Assembly (NCBI GenBank): GCA_030639985.1
Contig: DAOWKG010000165.1
Span: forward strand, 1-8,769
Direction of reading: 5' to 3'
Source of the DNA: Desulfuromonadaceae bacterium
GTDB lineage: Bacteria > Desulfobacterota > Desulfuromonadia > Desulfuromonadales > Geopsychrobacteraceae
Length of the DNA stretch: 8,769 nt
This document shows, piece after piece, positions 1 to 8,008 of the stretch. Below the pieces are notes generated by a model. The model did not search any database. It saw only the letters and a list, made by a program, of their open reading frames with translations, and was not told the DNA's origin. A program made the position numbers and the translations under genes. How positions within the stretch are numbered: position 1 is the first letter of the stretch; every line of letters begins with the position of its first letter.

Positions 1-815
1 CTGCCGATTCACGTCAGGTTTACCGACGTATGGATATCGGTACTGCCAAGGCAACGGCGCAAGAACAGGCTCTGGTTCCGCACCATATGATCGATCTCAT
101 CGATCCCGAGCAAGAGTTTTCGGTGGCCGAATTTGTTGATCGGGCTCGACCGTTGATCCGGGAAATATCGGCTCGAGGTAACATCCCCTGTATCGCCGGA
201 GGGACCGGTCTTTACATCCGGGCGTTGCTGGGAGGATTAGCGCAATTACCCACCAGTGATCCCGCACTACGCCAACAGTTGCATCTACGTGAGGAGGATG
301 AAGCTGGCAGTCTATATCGAGAGCTGCAAGTAGTTGATCCCGAAGCCGCTGTAGAAATTCACCCCCATAACATCATCCGTATCGTCCGGGCACTTGAAGT
401 TTGTACTCTCAGCGGCAGGAAAATATCTGCGCTGAAAGCGGAACATCAGTTTGCCGAGCAACCTTATCGGGTTTTGAAACTGGCACCTGACTTTCCTCGC
501 GAGGAACTTTATTCCCGGATAAATCAGCGTACTGAACAGATGATCTCGGCTGGTCTGGTTGCTGAAGTAAAAGACTTGGTAGCAAGTTATTCGCTTGATC
601 TAAAAGCGTTACAAACCTTGGGATATCGTGAAGTTGTAAGTTATCTGAAAGGAAATATTTCAGCAGAACAGATGGTTGATGATATTAAAAAATATACCCG
701 TCAGTATGCCAAAAGACAGTTGACCTGGTTCCGGAAGGAATCTGACATTATTTGGGTTGATTACTTGATTGAGTCTGGTAAAGTAAAGACTTCTATTGAT
801 AATTTTTTGCATTAA
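1..815 (+). CDS. miaA: tRNA dimethylallyltransferase MiaA (5' partial)
   Basis: MiaA transfers a dimethylallyl group from DMAPP to N6 of adenosine 37 in tRNAs that read U-starting codons; it acts in the cytoplasm. The reading frame is open from base 3 with no start codon before the family signature, so the gene begins upstream of the window. The first visible residues, ADSRQVYR then MDIGTAK, match the conserved DSxQVY/MDIGTAKP block that lies about 40 residues into complete MiaA. The P-loop is therefore off the edge, and the ATG at 30 is internal. Further family blocks are GGTGLYIRALLGGL (around bases 198-240), GYREVVSYLKG, and the C-terminal TRQYAKRQLTWFR segment, where E. coli has TRQLAKRQITWLR. 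About 270 of some 310 residues are present and the C-terminus looks complete. The stop lies 12 bases before hfq, the classical miaA-hfq linkage, so co-transcription is likely. Confidence 0.97.
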   Translation, partial: ADSRQVYRRMDIGTAKATAQEQALVPHHMIDLIDPEQEFSVAEFVDRARPLIREISARGNIPCIAGGTGLYIRALLGGLAQLPTSDPALRQQLHLREEDEAGSLYRELQVVDPEAAVEIHPHNIIRIVRALEVCTLSGRKISALKAEHQFAEQPYRVLKLAPDFPREELYSRINQRTEQMISAGLVAEVKDLVASYSLDLKALQTLGYREVVSYLKGNISAEQMVDDIKKYTRQYAKRQLTWFRKESDIIWVDYLIESGKVKTSIDNFLH

Positions 816-827
816 AAAGGAGAGGAC

Positions 828-1061
828 ATGCCTAAATCACCATTTAATATTCAGGATCAGTACTTGAATCAGGCACGTAAAGAGCGAGTTAAGGTCGCTT
901 TTGTGATGATGACAGGGGACAAGTTGCAAGGTTATATCAAATCTTTTGACAGCTTTTGTATTTTGGCCGAAAGTGATGGCGACGTTCTTATTTATAAACA
1001 TGCAGTCAGCACCATTACTGCTGTGGATGGTAATTTCCGGTTACATGGTGGCCGTGACTAA
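828..1061 (+). CDS. hfq: RNA chaperone Hfq
   Basis: Hfq is a hexameric Sm-like protein that pairs small RNAs with mRNAs. This 77-residue protein has the Sm1 region (residues 21-47, including KLQG and KSFDSFCIL) and the Sm2 signature YKHAVSTI (56-63). Proximal-face residues are mostly kept: Q9, D10, F43, K57 and H58, equivalent to E. coli Q8, D9, F42, K56 and H57. E. coli Q41 is S42 here. The rim motif RKER (17-20) corresponds to E. coli RRER. The distal face differs: by ungapped alignment (offset +1), E. coli Y25, N28, I30 and Q52 are V26, T29, D31 and V53. The C-terminal tail is short and lacks the long disordered extension of enterobacterial Hfq. An AAAGGAGAGG ribosome-binding site supports the ATG at 828. 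It follows miaA closely and is followed by a strong terminator, so it probably ends a transcription unit. Confidence 0.97.
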   Translation: MPKSPFNIQDQYLNQARKERVKVAFVMMTGDKLQGYIKSFDSFCILAESDGDVLIYKHAVSTITAVDGNFRLHGGRD

Positions 1062-1086
1062 AGACACCTGTCAGAGCTGTTTTTTT

Positions 1087-1120
1087 AAGGGCGATGCCGA
1101 TGGCGTCGCCCTTGTTGTTT
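1087..1120 (+). terminator. Intrinsic terminator downstream of hfq
   Basis: An 8-bp perfect stem pairs AAGGGCGA (1087-1094) with TCGCCCTT (1106-1113). It continues inward through a U-G wobble (1095/1105) and GCC/GGC (1096-1098/1102-1104), closing on the 3-base loop GAT. A T-rich tail (GTTGTTT, 1114-1120) follows. Stem and tail fit a Rho-independent terminator on the + strand. A second T-run (1080-1086) lies just before the stem. The reverse orientation lacks a U-tail, so it looks unidirectional. It would separate miaA-hfq from the radical SAM gene at 1150, unless read-through occurs. Confidence 0.85.
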
Positions 1121-1149
1121 AAAACTGGTAATCCCAGAGGGACATGTAG

Positions 1150-2466
1150 ATGTTGAAAATTGAATCGGTTGTGCCCGATAGCTATGCCGCTGAGTTTGGC
1201 TTGCTTGCTGGTGACAGGTTGCTTGCCATTAACGGGCATGAATTAAATGATCTGGTCGATTACCATTCTTGTATAGATGCCAACCAGTTTAACCTGGAAG
1301 TTTTACGGCAGAATGATGAATTGTGGGAATTGGCAGTGGTAAAGGATGATTATACCGATTTCGGTTTAGAGGTTGCCCATCCTCAGCCCCATCAGTGTGG
1401 CAATAAGTGCCTTTTCTGTTTTATTCATCAACTCCCCAAAGGGATGCGCCGCAGCCTCTATATTAAGGATGAAGATTATCGATTTTCTTATCTTTATGGT
1501 TCTTATATTACCCTGACAAATCTAACTGAAGTTGATTTGCAGCGAATTATTGCTGATCAGCTTTCCCCTTTGTATATTTCCGTCCATGCTACCGATCACC
1601 CCTTGCGTGAAACCCTGCTTGGAACCAAAATTCCAGAAATTCTCCCTTTGTTGAAACGTTTAACCACCGCCGGGATTGAACTCCATTGTCAGGTAGTTTT
1701 ATGTCCGGGATTAAATGACGGTGAAGCCTTAAGCCAGACAATTGAAGATCTGGTTGCACTGCAGCCGCAAGTGGTATCGTTGGCGGTGGTGCCGGTTGGT
1801 TTGACCAGCCATCGCTCGAATTTACCTGAACTACAGCCAGTGACCAAGGGTGATGCCACCCGGTGCTTGCAGTTGATCCATCGATATCAACAGCAGTTTT
1901 TGGCTCAGGCTGGTACCCGGTTTGTTTTCCCGGCCGATGAGTTTTATCTTCTGGCACAAGAAAATTTGCCAACTTATGGTCACTACGAAGATTTCCCCCA
2001 AATCGAAAATGGGGTTGGAATGATCGCCCAATTCCGGCAGCAGATAGATGAGGTCTTGCTTGAAACAGAAGCGCTGGAGCTGGATAAAATTACCCTGGTA
2101 ACCGGCTGTTTATTTCAGGATGAACTAAAATTATTTGCTGAACGGATCGGGCAACGGGCGGCGGTTGAAGTGGCGGTAGTTGCGATTAAAAATGATTTTT
2201 TTGGGGAGGAAGTAACGGTAACGGGATTAATTACCGGTAGCGATTTAATCAATCAGTTGCAGGGGCTGCCGCTCGGAAGTGGAGTTGTGATTCCCGAGGT
2301 TATGTTGAAAGATGGCGGCACCCTGTTTTTGGATGATATCAGTATCGATGCAGCGAGCCAAGCGTTAGGGGTTCCTGTTATTGCCGTTGAAAACTCTCCT
2401 TGGGGAATTCTTGATGGACTGGAGCAATTAGCCGAGGGGGAAGTTGAAGTGGTCCATCTGGGCTGA
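1150..2466 (+). CDS. PDZ/radical SAM/DUF512 family protein
   Basis: This 438-residue protein is of unknown reaction. Residues 1-60 resemble a PDZ domain ([23 protein letters not shown] is typical carboxylate-loop and strand sequence). Next comes a cysteine cluster C83-x3-C87-x2-C90, the radical SAM pattern for a 4Fe-4S cluster that cleaves S-adenosylmethionine. It is followed by the family segment [19 protein letters not shown] (107-125). A radical SAM-like region runs to about 220. The C-terminal half carries features I associate with DUF512: [13 protein letters not shown] (279-291), [19 protein letters not shown] (348-366) and a late FLDD (393-396). No signal peptide is visible, so it is probably cytoplasmic. 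The start is the ATG at 1150 with GAGG at 1137-1140; an ATG six bases earlier is followed at once by TAG. It sits just after the hfq terminator, and no clear promoter of its own is visible. Family assignment is firm; substrate and product are unknown. Confidence 0.9.
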   Translation: MLKIESVVPDSYAAEFGLLAGDRLLAINGHELNDLVDYHSCIDANQFNLEVLRQNDELWELAVVKDDYTDFGLEVAHPQPHQCGNKCLFCFIHQLPKGMRRSLYIKDEDYRFSYLYGSYITLTNLTEVDLQRIIADQLSPLYISVHATDHPLRETLLGTKIPEILPLLKRLTTAGIELHCQVVLCPGLNDGEALSQTIEDLVALQPQVVSLAVVPVGLTSHRSNLPELQPVTKGDATRCLQLIHRYQQQFLAQAGTRFVFPADEFYLLAQENLPTYGHYEDFPQIENGVGMIAQFRQQIDEVLLETEALELDKITLVTGCLFQDELKLFAERIGQRAAVEVAVVAIKNDFFGEEVTVTGLITGSDLINQLQGLPLGSGVVIPEVMLKDGGTLFLDDISIDAASQALGVPVIAVENSPWGILDGLEQLAEGEVEVVHLG

Positions 2467-2525
2467 ACAGGTTTAACTTTTTCACTGCATCAACCAATTA
2501 TTTTAAGAGTGAGAACAATAACTTG

Positions 2526-4973
2526 ATGATTGAACCCAACGTGAAAATTCCGGTATTCGGGATGAAATGCCAAAAGTGTGTTGGCAGGGTGACGCAATTG
2601 ATTCAGTCTTTCCCAGAGGTTGACTCAGTTGTTGTCGGTCTGGATAGCAAGGATGCGACGCTTTCCCCCGCCTCGGCAACCCCCATTCCAATAGATCGAA
2701 TTATTGAGGTTCTACATCAAGCTGGGTTTACTACGGTCGCAAACGAGGCAGGGGAGACCGTTACCACTGTAGCAACAGAAGTGCAGCAGTTTGAGCAGTT
2801 GAGATTTTCTATCTCGGGGATGAGTTGTGTTTCTTGTGCTGCTACGATTGAAAAACAGCTCAAAAAGCTGCCCGGTGTCGACAATGTAAATGTCAATCTG
2901 GCGGCCAATTTTGCTCAGATCGATTATGCCCCGCAGCAGGTGTCAAAAGAAACTATTTTTGCAGCGGTAGACAAGGCTGGATTCGGTGTAGTTAAAGATC
3001 AACAACTCGATAATCTGGACGAATCTAAACAAGAGTTACGTCTGGTTTTGATTGCTGCTGCCGGGGCGCTGCCAATCATGTTGTTGATGTTGGTGCCGGT
3101 TTTTGGGCAGGCTACTGTATTGATCAATGGTTTGCTCGCTACGATTGTACAGTTTACGGCGGGCTTGGGCTTTTATAGTAGTGCCTGGAAATCTCTGCAT
3201 AACCGTAGTGCCAATATGGATGTATTGGTCTCCCTCGGAATTACCGCCGCCTATGGTTATTCCGTTCTCGCCGTTTCTGGTCTGCTTGGTTCAAATCCAA
3301 CCGTTTTTTTTGAAACCAGTGCCATGCTGATTTTGTTTATCCGGTTTGGTAAATGGCTTGAATCGAGAGCGAAAAGGAGAGCCGGAGCAGCCTTAAAGCA
3401 ACTGCTACAATTGCAACCAGATAGAGCGGTTTTGCTGGATGGGAATCGGGAGAAAAATATTGCTACCAGCGAAGTTAAATTTGGGGACTTGTTGTTGGTA
3501 CGTCCTGGGGAGAAAATTCCAGTTGATGGAGAAGTGGTAGAAGGCACTGCTGCTGTTGATGAAGCGATGATTACTGGGGAGGCTTTGCCCGTTACCAAGG
3601 AGGTTGGTGCAAAGGTTATCGGGGCAACAATTAATCGCTCCGGGCGTTTAGTTATCAAAGCGACCCACGTTGGTGAAACGGCTGTTCTTGCTCAGATCAT
3701 CCGACTGGTTGAATCGGCTCAGGGTGATAAACCCCCAATTCAGAGATTTGTCGATCGAATTTCAAATATTTTTGTCCCGATTGTTATCGTTATATCGCTG
3801 CTGACTTTTGTCGGCTGGTATCTATTGGTTGGGGCAGAATTTCTGTTTGCATTTCAAATGGCCATCGCCGTGGTTGTGGTTGCATGCCCTTGTGCCCTTG
3901 GGGTGGCTACCCCGACAGCCATTATGGTTGGCAGTTCGGTAGGTCTCGAGCTGGGCATTTTATTCAAACGGGCAACGGTGTTAGAGCAGATTTCTAAATT
4001 GCAGGTACTATTGCTGGATAAAACTGGCACTTTAACTAGTGGTTTGTTCCAGGTTGATGAAATTATTCCGGTTAATGATTGTTCGGTGCCGGAGTTGCTG
4101 CAACTCGCTGCGGCATTGGAAGCAGCGAGTACCCATCCTCTGGCTCGGGCAATCGTTGTCGCAGCACAAAAAGATAACCTTACCTTGGCTGAAGTGACCG
4201 AATTTGAAGAGATCGGTGGCTACGGTTTGGCGGGGAAGGTTGCTGGAAAATTGGTCTTGTGTGGCAACCAAAAATTACTGACCCAAAGAGGTATTGATAT
4301 TTCTGAGGCAACCGCTGTAGTCCCCACGCAACTGGAGGCGGGAAAATCGCTGATTTTCGTTGCTGTTGATGGTAATTTGCAAGGAATCTTTGCTCTATCT
4401 GATGGTATAAAAGCTTCTGCTGCAACAGTAATCCAACGCTTACAACATATGGGCATTGAACCGGTTCTAGTTACTGGTGATAGTCGTGTGGTTGCCGAAA
4501 GTGTTGCTTCTAGAATAGGCCTGACCCAGGTGGAAGCTGAAGTTTTGCCGGAGCAGAAACTTCAAGTGGTCAAAAAATATCAGCAGCAAAATAAAATAGT
4601 CGGCATGGTTGGTGATGGTATTAATGATGCCCCGGCACTGGCTCAGGCCGATATCGGTATCGCCATTGGTACTGGTACCGACGTGGCCAAGGAAACCGGT
4701 GATCTGGTCTTGGTCAGTGGCGATTTGTTTGATATTGAGCGCGGAATAAAATTAGGGCAACAGACGCTGAAAAAGATAAAGCAGAATTTGTTCTGGGCTT
4801 TCTTCTACAATGTTATGGGTATTCCGCTGGCAGCTGGATTGTTTTATCCTTGGTTTGGTCTCTATCTTAAACCGGAGTTTGCCGGATTAGCGATGGCTTT
4901 TTCCAGCGTTTCGGTGGTCACTAATAGCTTGTGGTTGCGGCGGGTGAAACAACCATTGCAAACGATTGGTTAG
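2526..4973 (+). CDS. copA: Cu(I)-exporting P1B-type ATPase (CopA-like)
   Basis: This inner-membrane ATPase is predicted to pump Cu(I) out of the cytoplasm. Numbering is from the ATG at 2526 (815 residues). Two N-terminal heavy-metal-associated domains carry GMKCQKC (C15, C18) and GMSCVSC (C101, C104). Eight hydrophobic segments fit the P1B topology, roughly at 172-193, 197-218, 233-253, 260-278, 415-436, 442-466, 753-775 and 785-805. Core motifs are all intact: TGE (350-352) in the actuator domain; CPC (454-456) in the sixth membrane segment; DKTGT with phosphorylated D498; HP (537-538) for nucleotide binding; and GDGIND (696-701). YN (761-762) and MAFSS (M790, S793, S794) in the last two membrane segments are the Cu(I) P1B-1 signature, which separates this from Zn/Cd and Co pumps. 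A TTG directly precedes the ATG; a modest AAGAGTGAG ribosome-binding site lies at 2505-2513. No copper-responsive regulator or chaperone gene is adjacent in the window. Confidence 0.95.
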   Translation: MIEPNVKIPVFGMKCQKCVGRVTQLIQSFPEVDSVVVGLDSKDATLSPASATPIPIDRIIEVLHQAGFTTVANEAGETVTTVATEVQQFEQLRFSISGMSCVSCAATIEKQLKKLPGVDNVNVNLAANFAQIDYAPQQVSKETIFAAVDKAGFGVVKDQQLDNLDESKQELRLVLIAAAGALPIMLLMLVPVFGQATVLINGLLATIVQFTAGLGFYSSAWKSLHNRSANMDVLVSLGITAAYGYSVLAVSGLLGSNPTVFFETSAMLILFIRFGKWLESRAKRRAGAALKQLLQLQPDRAVLLDGNREKNIATSEVKFGDLLLVRPGEKIPVDGEVVEGTAAVDEAMITGEALPVTKEVGAKVIGATINRSGRLVIKATHVGETAVLAQIIRLVESAQGDKPPIQRFVDRISNIFVPIVIVISLLTFVGWYLLVGAEFLFAFQMAIAVVVVACPCALGVATPTAIMVGSSVGLELGILFKRATVLEQISKLQVLLLDKTGTLTSGLFQVDEIIPVNDCSVPELLQLAAALEAASTHPLARAIVVAAQKDNLTLAEVTEFEEIGGYGLAGKVAGKLVLCGNQKLLTQRGIDISEATAVVPTQLEAGKSLIFVAVDGNLQGIFALSDGIKASAATVIQRLQHMGIEPVLVTGDSRVVAESVASRIGLTQVEAEVLPEQKLQVVKKYQQQNKIVGMVGDGINDAPALAQADIGIAIGTGTDVAKETGDLVLVSGDLFDIERGIKLGQQTLKKIKQNLFWAFFYNVMGIPLAAGLFYPWFGLYLKPEFAGLAMAFSSVSVVTNSLWLRRVKQPLQTIG

Positions 4974-5020
4974 CTGGTGATTGTGATTATTCATAGTTAG
5001 AACTTGGAGAATTAAGGTTG

Positions 5021-6106
5021 ATGAAAAATGATGATTTATCTGCTTCTGTACCGCTGAACTGTTCTCAAAAAACACCTGGGAGCGATTCGGTCGGTGATTT
5101 GATTGAATGGGTGCGTGGCCGGGGTAAGATTTTGATTGTTTGTCACGATAACCCCGATCCCGATTCAATTGCAGCGGCAGTGGCATTGCGACATCTGCTG
5201 TTGGTTAAGACCGGGCAGGATGCGGTATTGGCTTATGGCGGGGTGATTGGTCGCAGTGAAAATCGGCGCATGGTTGAATTGCTTGAAATTACCTTGGTAG
5301 CCATCGGCAAACTCGATTTAAAACAGTTTGCCGTGATTTGTATGGTCGATACCCAGCCGCAGACCGGGAATAATTCTTTGCCAGCTGACCAACCAGTTCA
5401 TGTGGTAATTGATCATCATCGCCCCAAGCGCGACCTGGGTGACATTTTCTGGGTTGATGTGCGGGAACACTATGGTGCATCGGCAACGATCCTGTACGAA
5501 TATTTGCAGCAGCAAGAAGTTTCGATTAACACCAAACTTGCGACCAGCTTATTTTATGCAATTAAATCGGAAACTCAGGACCTGGGTCGGGAGTGGTCGA
5601 AGGCTGACCGGGGGGCATATTTAAAGCTATTTCCCCTTGCGAATAACCGGGTGCTTTATGATATTGTCCATCCGCAGGTTAGCAGTACCTATTTTACCGC
5701 CTACCATGCTGCCATTGAAAATGCCCGTATTTATGGCGAGGTGCTGGTTTTCAACTTAGCCAAGATCGATAACCCCGATCTGGTTGCCGAATTAGCCGAC
5801 TTTTTGTTGCCTCTGCATGAGGCACAACACGTTCTCGGTATGGGTTGGTACAATGGAACCCAGATTTTATCGATGCGAACCCTTAACCCCGATGGCCAAT
5901 TGGGGCTGATTATTCAGCAGATAGTTGCCGGGATTGGTACTGCCGGAGGTCACGGCATGATCGCTGGGGGACAAGTTCGCTCGGTTGCAGCCGATAAACC
6001 GTCACAACGTAAACTGGAGCAGTTGCTTATCGAGCGCATGTTCCAAGCGTTTAATCTGGAGCCGGTAGCGGGAATATCGTTACTGCAGATGGAATCACCA
6101 GATTGA
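5021..6106 (+). CDS. DHH/DHHA1 phosphoesterase, nanoRNase/pAp phosphatase-like
   Basis: This 361-residue protein is a likely Mn-dependent DHH phosphoesterase. The nearest functional models are the NrnA-type nanoRNase/pAp phosphatases, which clear very short oligonucleotides, but the exact substrate cannot be told here. Motif I is HDNPDPDS (42-49), motif II is MVDTQ (108-112), and motif III is the DHH triad itself (131-133, in VIDHHRPKR). Motif IV is probably the SETQDLGRE stretch (183-191), which departs from the TDTG form of classical NrnA. The C-terminal DHHA1 nucleic-acid-binding glycine block is GGHGMIAGG (309-317). The first 35 or so residues are an extra N-terminal stretch before the first core strand (KILIVCHDNPDPD). 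No signal or membrane segment is visible. A TTG directly precedes the ATG at 5021; GGAGA at 5006-5010 is the likely ribosome-binding site. It lies 47 bases after copA and may be co-transcribed with it. Its stop codon is part of the next promoter. Confidence 0.85.
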   Translation: MKNDDLSASVPLNCSQKTPGSDSVGDLIEWVRGRGKILIVCHDNPDPDSIAAAVALRHLLLVKTGQDAVLAYGGVIGRSENRRMVELLEITLVAIGKLDLKQFAVICMVDTQPQTGNNSLPADQPVHVVIDHHRPKRDLGDIFWVDVREHYGASATILYEYLQQQEVSINTKLATSLFYAIKSETQDLGREWSKADRGAYLKLFPLANNRVLYDIVHPQVSSTYFTAYHAAIENARIYGEVLVFNLAKIDNPDLVAELADFLLPLHEAQHVLGMGWYNGTQILSMRTLNPDGQLGLIIQQIVAGIGTAGGHGMIAGGQVRSVAADKPSQRKLEQLLIERMFQAFNLEPVAGISLLQMESPD

Positions 6107-6132
6107 CACTATGGTGCTGGCTGGGCTATAAA
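6103..6132 (+). promoter_or_regulatory. Near-consensus sigma-70 promoter for amidase-rph-rdgB
   Basis: TTGACA (6103-6108) is a perfect -35 hexamer. It is separated by 18 bases from TATAAA (6127-6132), a -10 hexamer differing from consensus only at the last base. The -35 box overlaps the TGA stop (6104-6106) of the upstream DHH gene. Transcription would start near 6139, leaving a leader of about 50 bases before the amidase ATG. This is the best promoter-like sequence in the window. It is a sequence prediction only. Confidence 0.65.
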
Positions 6133-6189
6133 CGGCCAAATTTCAACCACTGCGGGGGCATACCCTAATAGTCCTGGTACGGAGCCTTT

Positions 6190-7284
6190 ATGCGTTTTAT
6201 TATTTTGATAATTTGTTTGCTGCTGCCATTGCAATCGGCATTTGCGGCGGTTGATATCGCTCTGCGTGGTGAGGATCCGGTGCGCCTGGAGGATGTTTAT
6301 CAGCAGGATGGTGTCCCCTCTATTGCCATTGAAGACGCTATTGATGCGGTTGGATTGACCGGGCACTGGAATTCTATCAGTCATACCTTTCGGATTAAAA
6401 CTAAATATGGCTGGGCTGAAATTTCCCCTGCCAGCGAGTATCTGAAAATTGCCGATGAATACTATCCTCTAGAACATAACCCCCGTTTTATTGATGGACG
6501 TTTGCGGGTCACCGATAGTTTTATCCTCAATCAACTGGCGCAACTGGCTGGCCGGTCGATATATTTTCGTAATATCGACCCCGATGCCGATATTGCTCCC
6601 GAAAAAAAGCCCAATGTGCTGGAAAAGTTATTTGCCTTTTTGTTGAATAAAAAGATCAGTAAAAGTGGACCGTTGATCCGGGCCGTTGCTATTGACCCCG
6701 GACATGGTGGACTCGATACCGGGGTTATCTCGACCTCTGGCTATAAAGAAAAGCATCTCAATCTTGAAATAGCGAAAAAACTGGCAAAACAGCTAAAAAT
6801 GAAGCTGGGAATTCCCATTTATTTGAGTCGTGACGGTGATTACGAATTGACCATGGAGCAACGCTTGGAACCGGCAACCAAGGATGATGTCGATATCTGG
6901 CTGCTGCTCCATGCCCAAGTTGCTTTTTCACCAGAATTTAGTGGCGTAACCCTCTATGTCCGTCCCGATGAAGTGGCAACCGATGCACATTCTGGGGGTG
7001 ACGTTGAAACCGTTGCAAGTGACAGTATGTTGCTGGCGCAGGAATTGCGAACGGCATTGTTGGATAGCGCTATTGCGGTACGCGGCATTTACCAGTCATC
7101 ACGCCTATCACTCGGGCGGGGAAGTTTGCCGACGGTACAAATTGAACTCGGTTTTTTAAGTAATCCCGAAGAATTACAGAAATTGCAAGACCCAGAATAT
7201 CAACTATTAATGGTTCAGGCGCTGTATACCGGTATTCGCCAGTATGCCAAGCAGTCGAAGGAGAAAACCGATGGAAACAACTGA
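6190..7284 (+). CDS. Exported N-acetylmuramoyl-L-alanine amidase (Amidase_3)
   Basis: This 364-residue zinc amidase is predicted to cut the bond between N-acetylmuramic acid and L-alanine in peptidoglycan. Residues 1-19 form a signal peptide ([19 protein letters not shown], cleavage before AVD), so it acts in the periplasm. Residues about 25-130 resemble the copper amine oxidase N-terminal-like domain ([20 protein letters not shown]), which is found in some amidases. A linker (131-163) leads to the catalytic domain. Zn ligands and catalytic acid are all present: H172 in DPGHGG, E187 in KEKHLNL, H241 in LLLHAQ, and E319 in [10 protein letters not shown]. The usual SIHAN block around the second His reads LLLHAQ here, an unusual variant. 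The start has GGAG at 6181-6184. The gene is preceded by a near-consensus promoter, and its 3' end overlaps rph by 14 bases. Housekeeping cell separation or wall remodelling is likely. Confidence 0.92.
   Translation: MRFIILIICLLLPLQSAFAAVDIALRGEDPVRLEDVYQQDGVPSIAIEDAIDAVGLTGHWNSISHTFRIKTKYGWAEISPASEYLKIADEYYPLEHNPRFIDGRLRVTDSFILNQLAQLAGRSIYFRNIDPDADIAPEKKPNVLEKLFAFLLNKKISKSGPLIRAVAIDPGHGGLDTGVISTSGYKEKHLNLEIAKKLAKQLKMKLGIPIYLSRDGDYELTMEQRLEPATKDDVDIWLLLHAQVAFSPEFSGVTLYVRPDEVATDAHSGGDVETVASDSMLLAQELRTALLDSAIAVRGIYQSSRLSLGRGSLPTVQIELGFLSNPEELQKLQDPEYQLLMVQALYTGIRQYAKQSKEKTDGNN
7258..7263 (+). promoter_or_regulatory. Ribosome-binding site fixing the rph start
   Basis: AAGGAG lies 7 bases before the ATG at 7271, within the last codons of the amidase gene. 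An in-frame ATG at 7244 has no such site. It would also add nine residues absent from E. coli RNase PH, so 7271 is preferred. Confidence 0.85.
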
Positions 7285-8008
7285 AAATCAGCGTTTGAAT
7301 GGTCGTTTAGACAATCAATTGCGGCCAATTACCTTTCAACGTCAATTTACCCGTTACGCCGAAGGGTCGGTGCTGGTTTGTTGTGGTGAAACCAAGGTGT
7401 TATGTAACGCTTCAGTAGAAGAGCGAGTGCCACCTTTTATGCGCGGGCAGGGGCGCGGTTGGGTTACCGCCGAATACAGTATGTTGCCACGGGCTACCCA
7501 TACCCGTTCGATGCGGGAAGCAGCCAAGGGTAAAATTTCTGGTAGAACTCAGGAAATTCAGCGTTTGATTGGCCGCTCCCTCCGTGCCATTACCGATCTT
7601 GCGGCTATGGGAGAGATAACAGTCCAGATTGATTGTGACGTACTGCAGGCTGATGGCGGTACCCGGACGGCTTCAATCACCGGTGCTTATGTCGCCCTTC
7701 ACGATGCCCTGAATGGCTTGGTTAAGCAGGGAAAATTGAAAGAGATGCCACTGAAAGACAGTGTTGCCGCTATTAGTGTCGGCATAGTCGGTACAAAACC
7801 ACTACTTGATCTCAATTATGAAGAAGATTCCAGTGCCGATGTCGATATGAACTTTGTTATCACCGGTTCCGGGAAGTTTGTCGAAGTGCAAGGGACTGCC
7901 GAAGAAGAGCCTTTTTCACTAGAGGAACTCGATTCGTTGCGTGATTTAGCTTTGACAGGGTGTGCTAAATTGACAGATTTACAGCAACAGGCGTTGGAGC
8001 TGGTATAA
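7271..8008 (+). CDS. rph: Ribonuclease PH
   Basis: RNase PH is a phosphorolytic 3'-to-5' exoribonuclease that trims tRNA 3' ends, usually as a hexamer in the cytoplasm. The 245-residue protein is close to the E. coli length of 238 and aligns along its whole length. The N-terminal region has NQLRPITF and [22 protein letters not shown]. The middle has [21 protein letters not shown] and [16 protein letters not shown]. The phosphate-binding block is [19 protein letters not shown] (121-139, with GGTRTAS at 129-135). The acidic [11 protein letters not shown] stretch (184-194) belongs to the active-site region. No frameshift or missing block is seen; an inactive rph is known in E. coli K-12, but this copy looks intact. 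The start at 7271 overlaps the amidase by 14 bases. The stop (TAA) shares one base with the rdgB ATG, suggesting translational coupling. Confidence 0.97.
   Translation: METTENQRLNGRLDNQLRPITFQRQFTRYAEGSVLVCCGETKVLCNASVEERVPPFMRGQGRGWVTAEYSMLPRATHTRSMREAAKGKISGRTQEIQRLIGRSLRAITDLAAMGEITVQIDCDVLQADGGTRTASITGAYVALHDALNGLVKQGKLKEMPLKDSVAAISVGIVGTKPLLDLNYEEDSSADVDMNFVITGSGKFVEVQGTAEEEPFSLEELDSLRDLALTGCAKLTDLQQQALELV

Noticed and set aside
30..32. ATG at 30 as the start of miaA
   Set aside because: The frame is open upstream to base 3 and encodes ADSRQVYRR, a conserved internal MiaA block, so this Met is internal and the gene is simply cut by the window edge.
1952..1969. Sigma-54-like TGGCAC...TTGC inside the DUF512 gene
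   Set aside because: The spacing is 8 bases rather than 5 and it sits deep inside coding sequence with no gene start downstream.
1589..1972. 127-codon open frame on the - strand inside the radical SAM/DUF512 gene
   Set aside because: No domain or ribosome-binding site is visible, and it is fully covered by a conserved gene on the + strand.
2472..2504. Promoter upstream of the copper ATPase (TTTAAC with TATTTT)
   Set aside because: The spacer would be 21 bases and both hexamers are weak; not supported beyond chance in an AT-rich gap.
3257..3658. 133-codon open frame on the - strand inside the copper ATPase gene
   Set aside because: It lies opposite a fully conserved P-type ATPase reading frame and its translation is low-complexity (rich in Ser, Pro and Thr) with no recognisable domain. 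It is best explained as an antisense shadow.
7244..7270. Upstream in-frame ATG extending RNase PH by nine residues
   Set aside because: There is no ribosome-binding site, and the added residues have no counterpart in E. coli RNase PH. The ATG at 7271 has an ideal AAGGAG.
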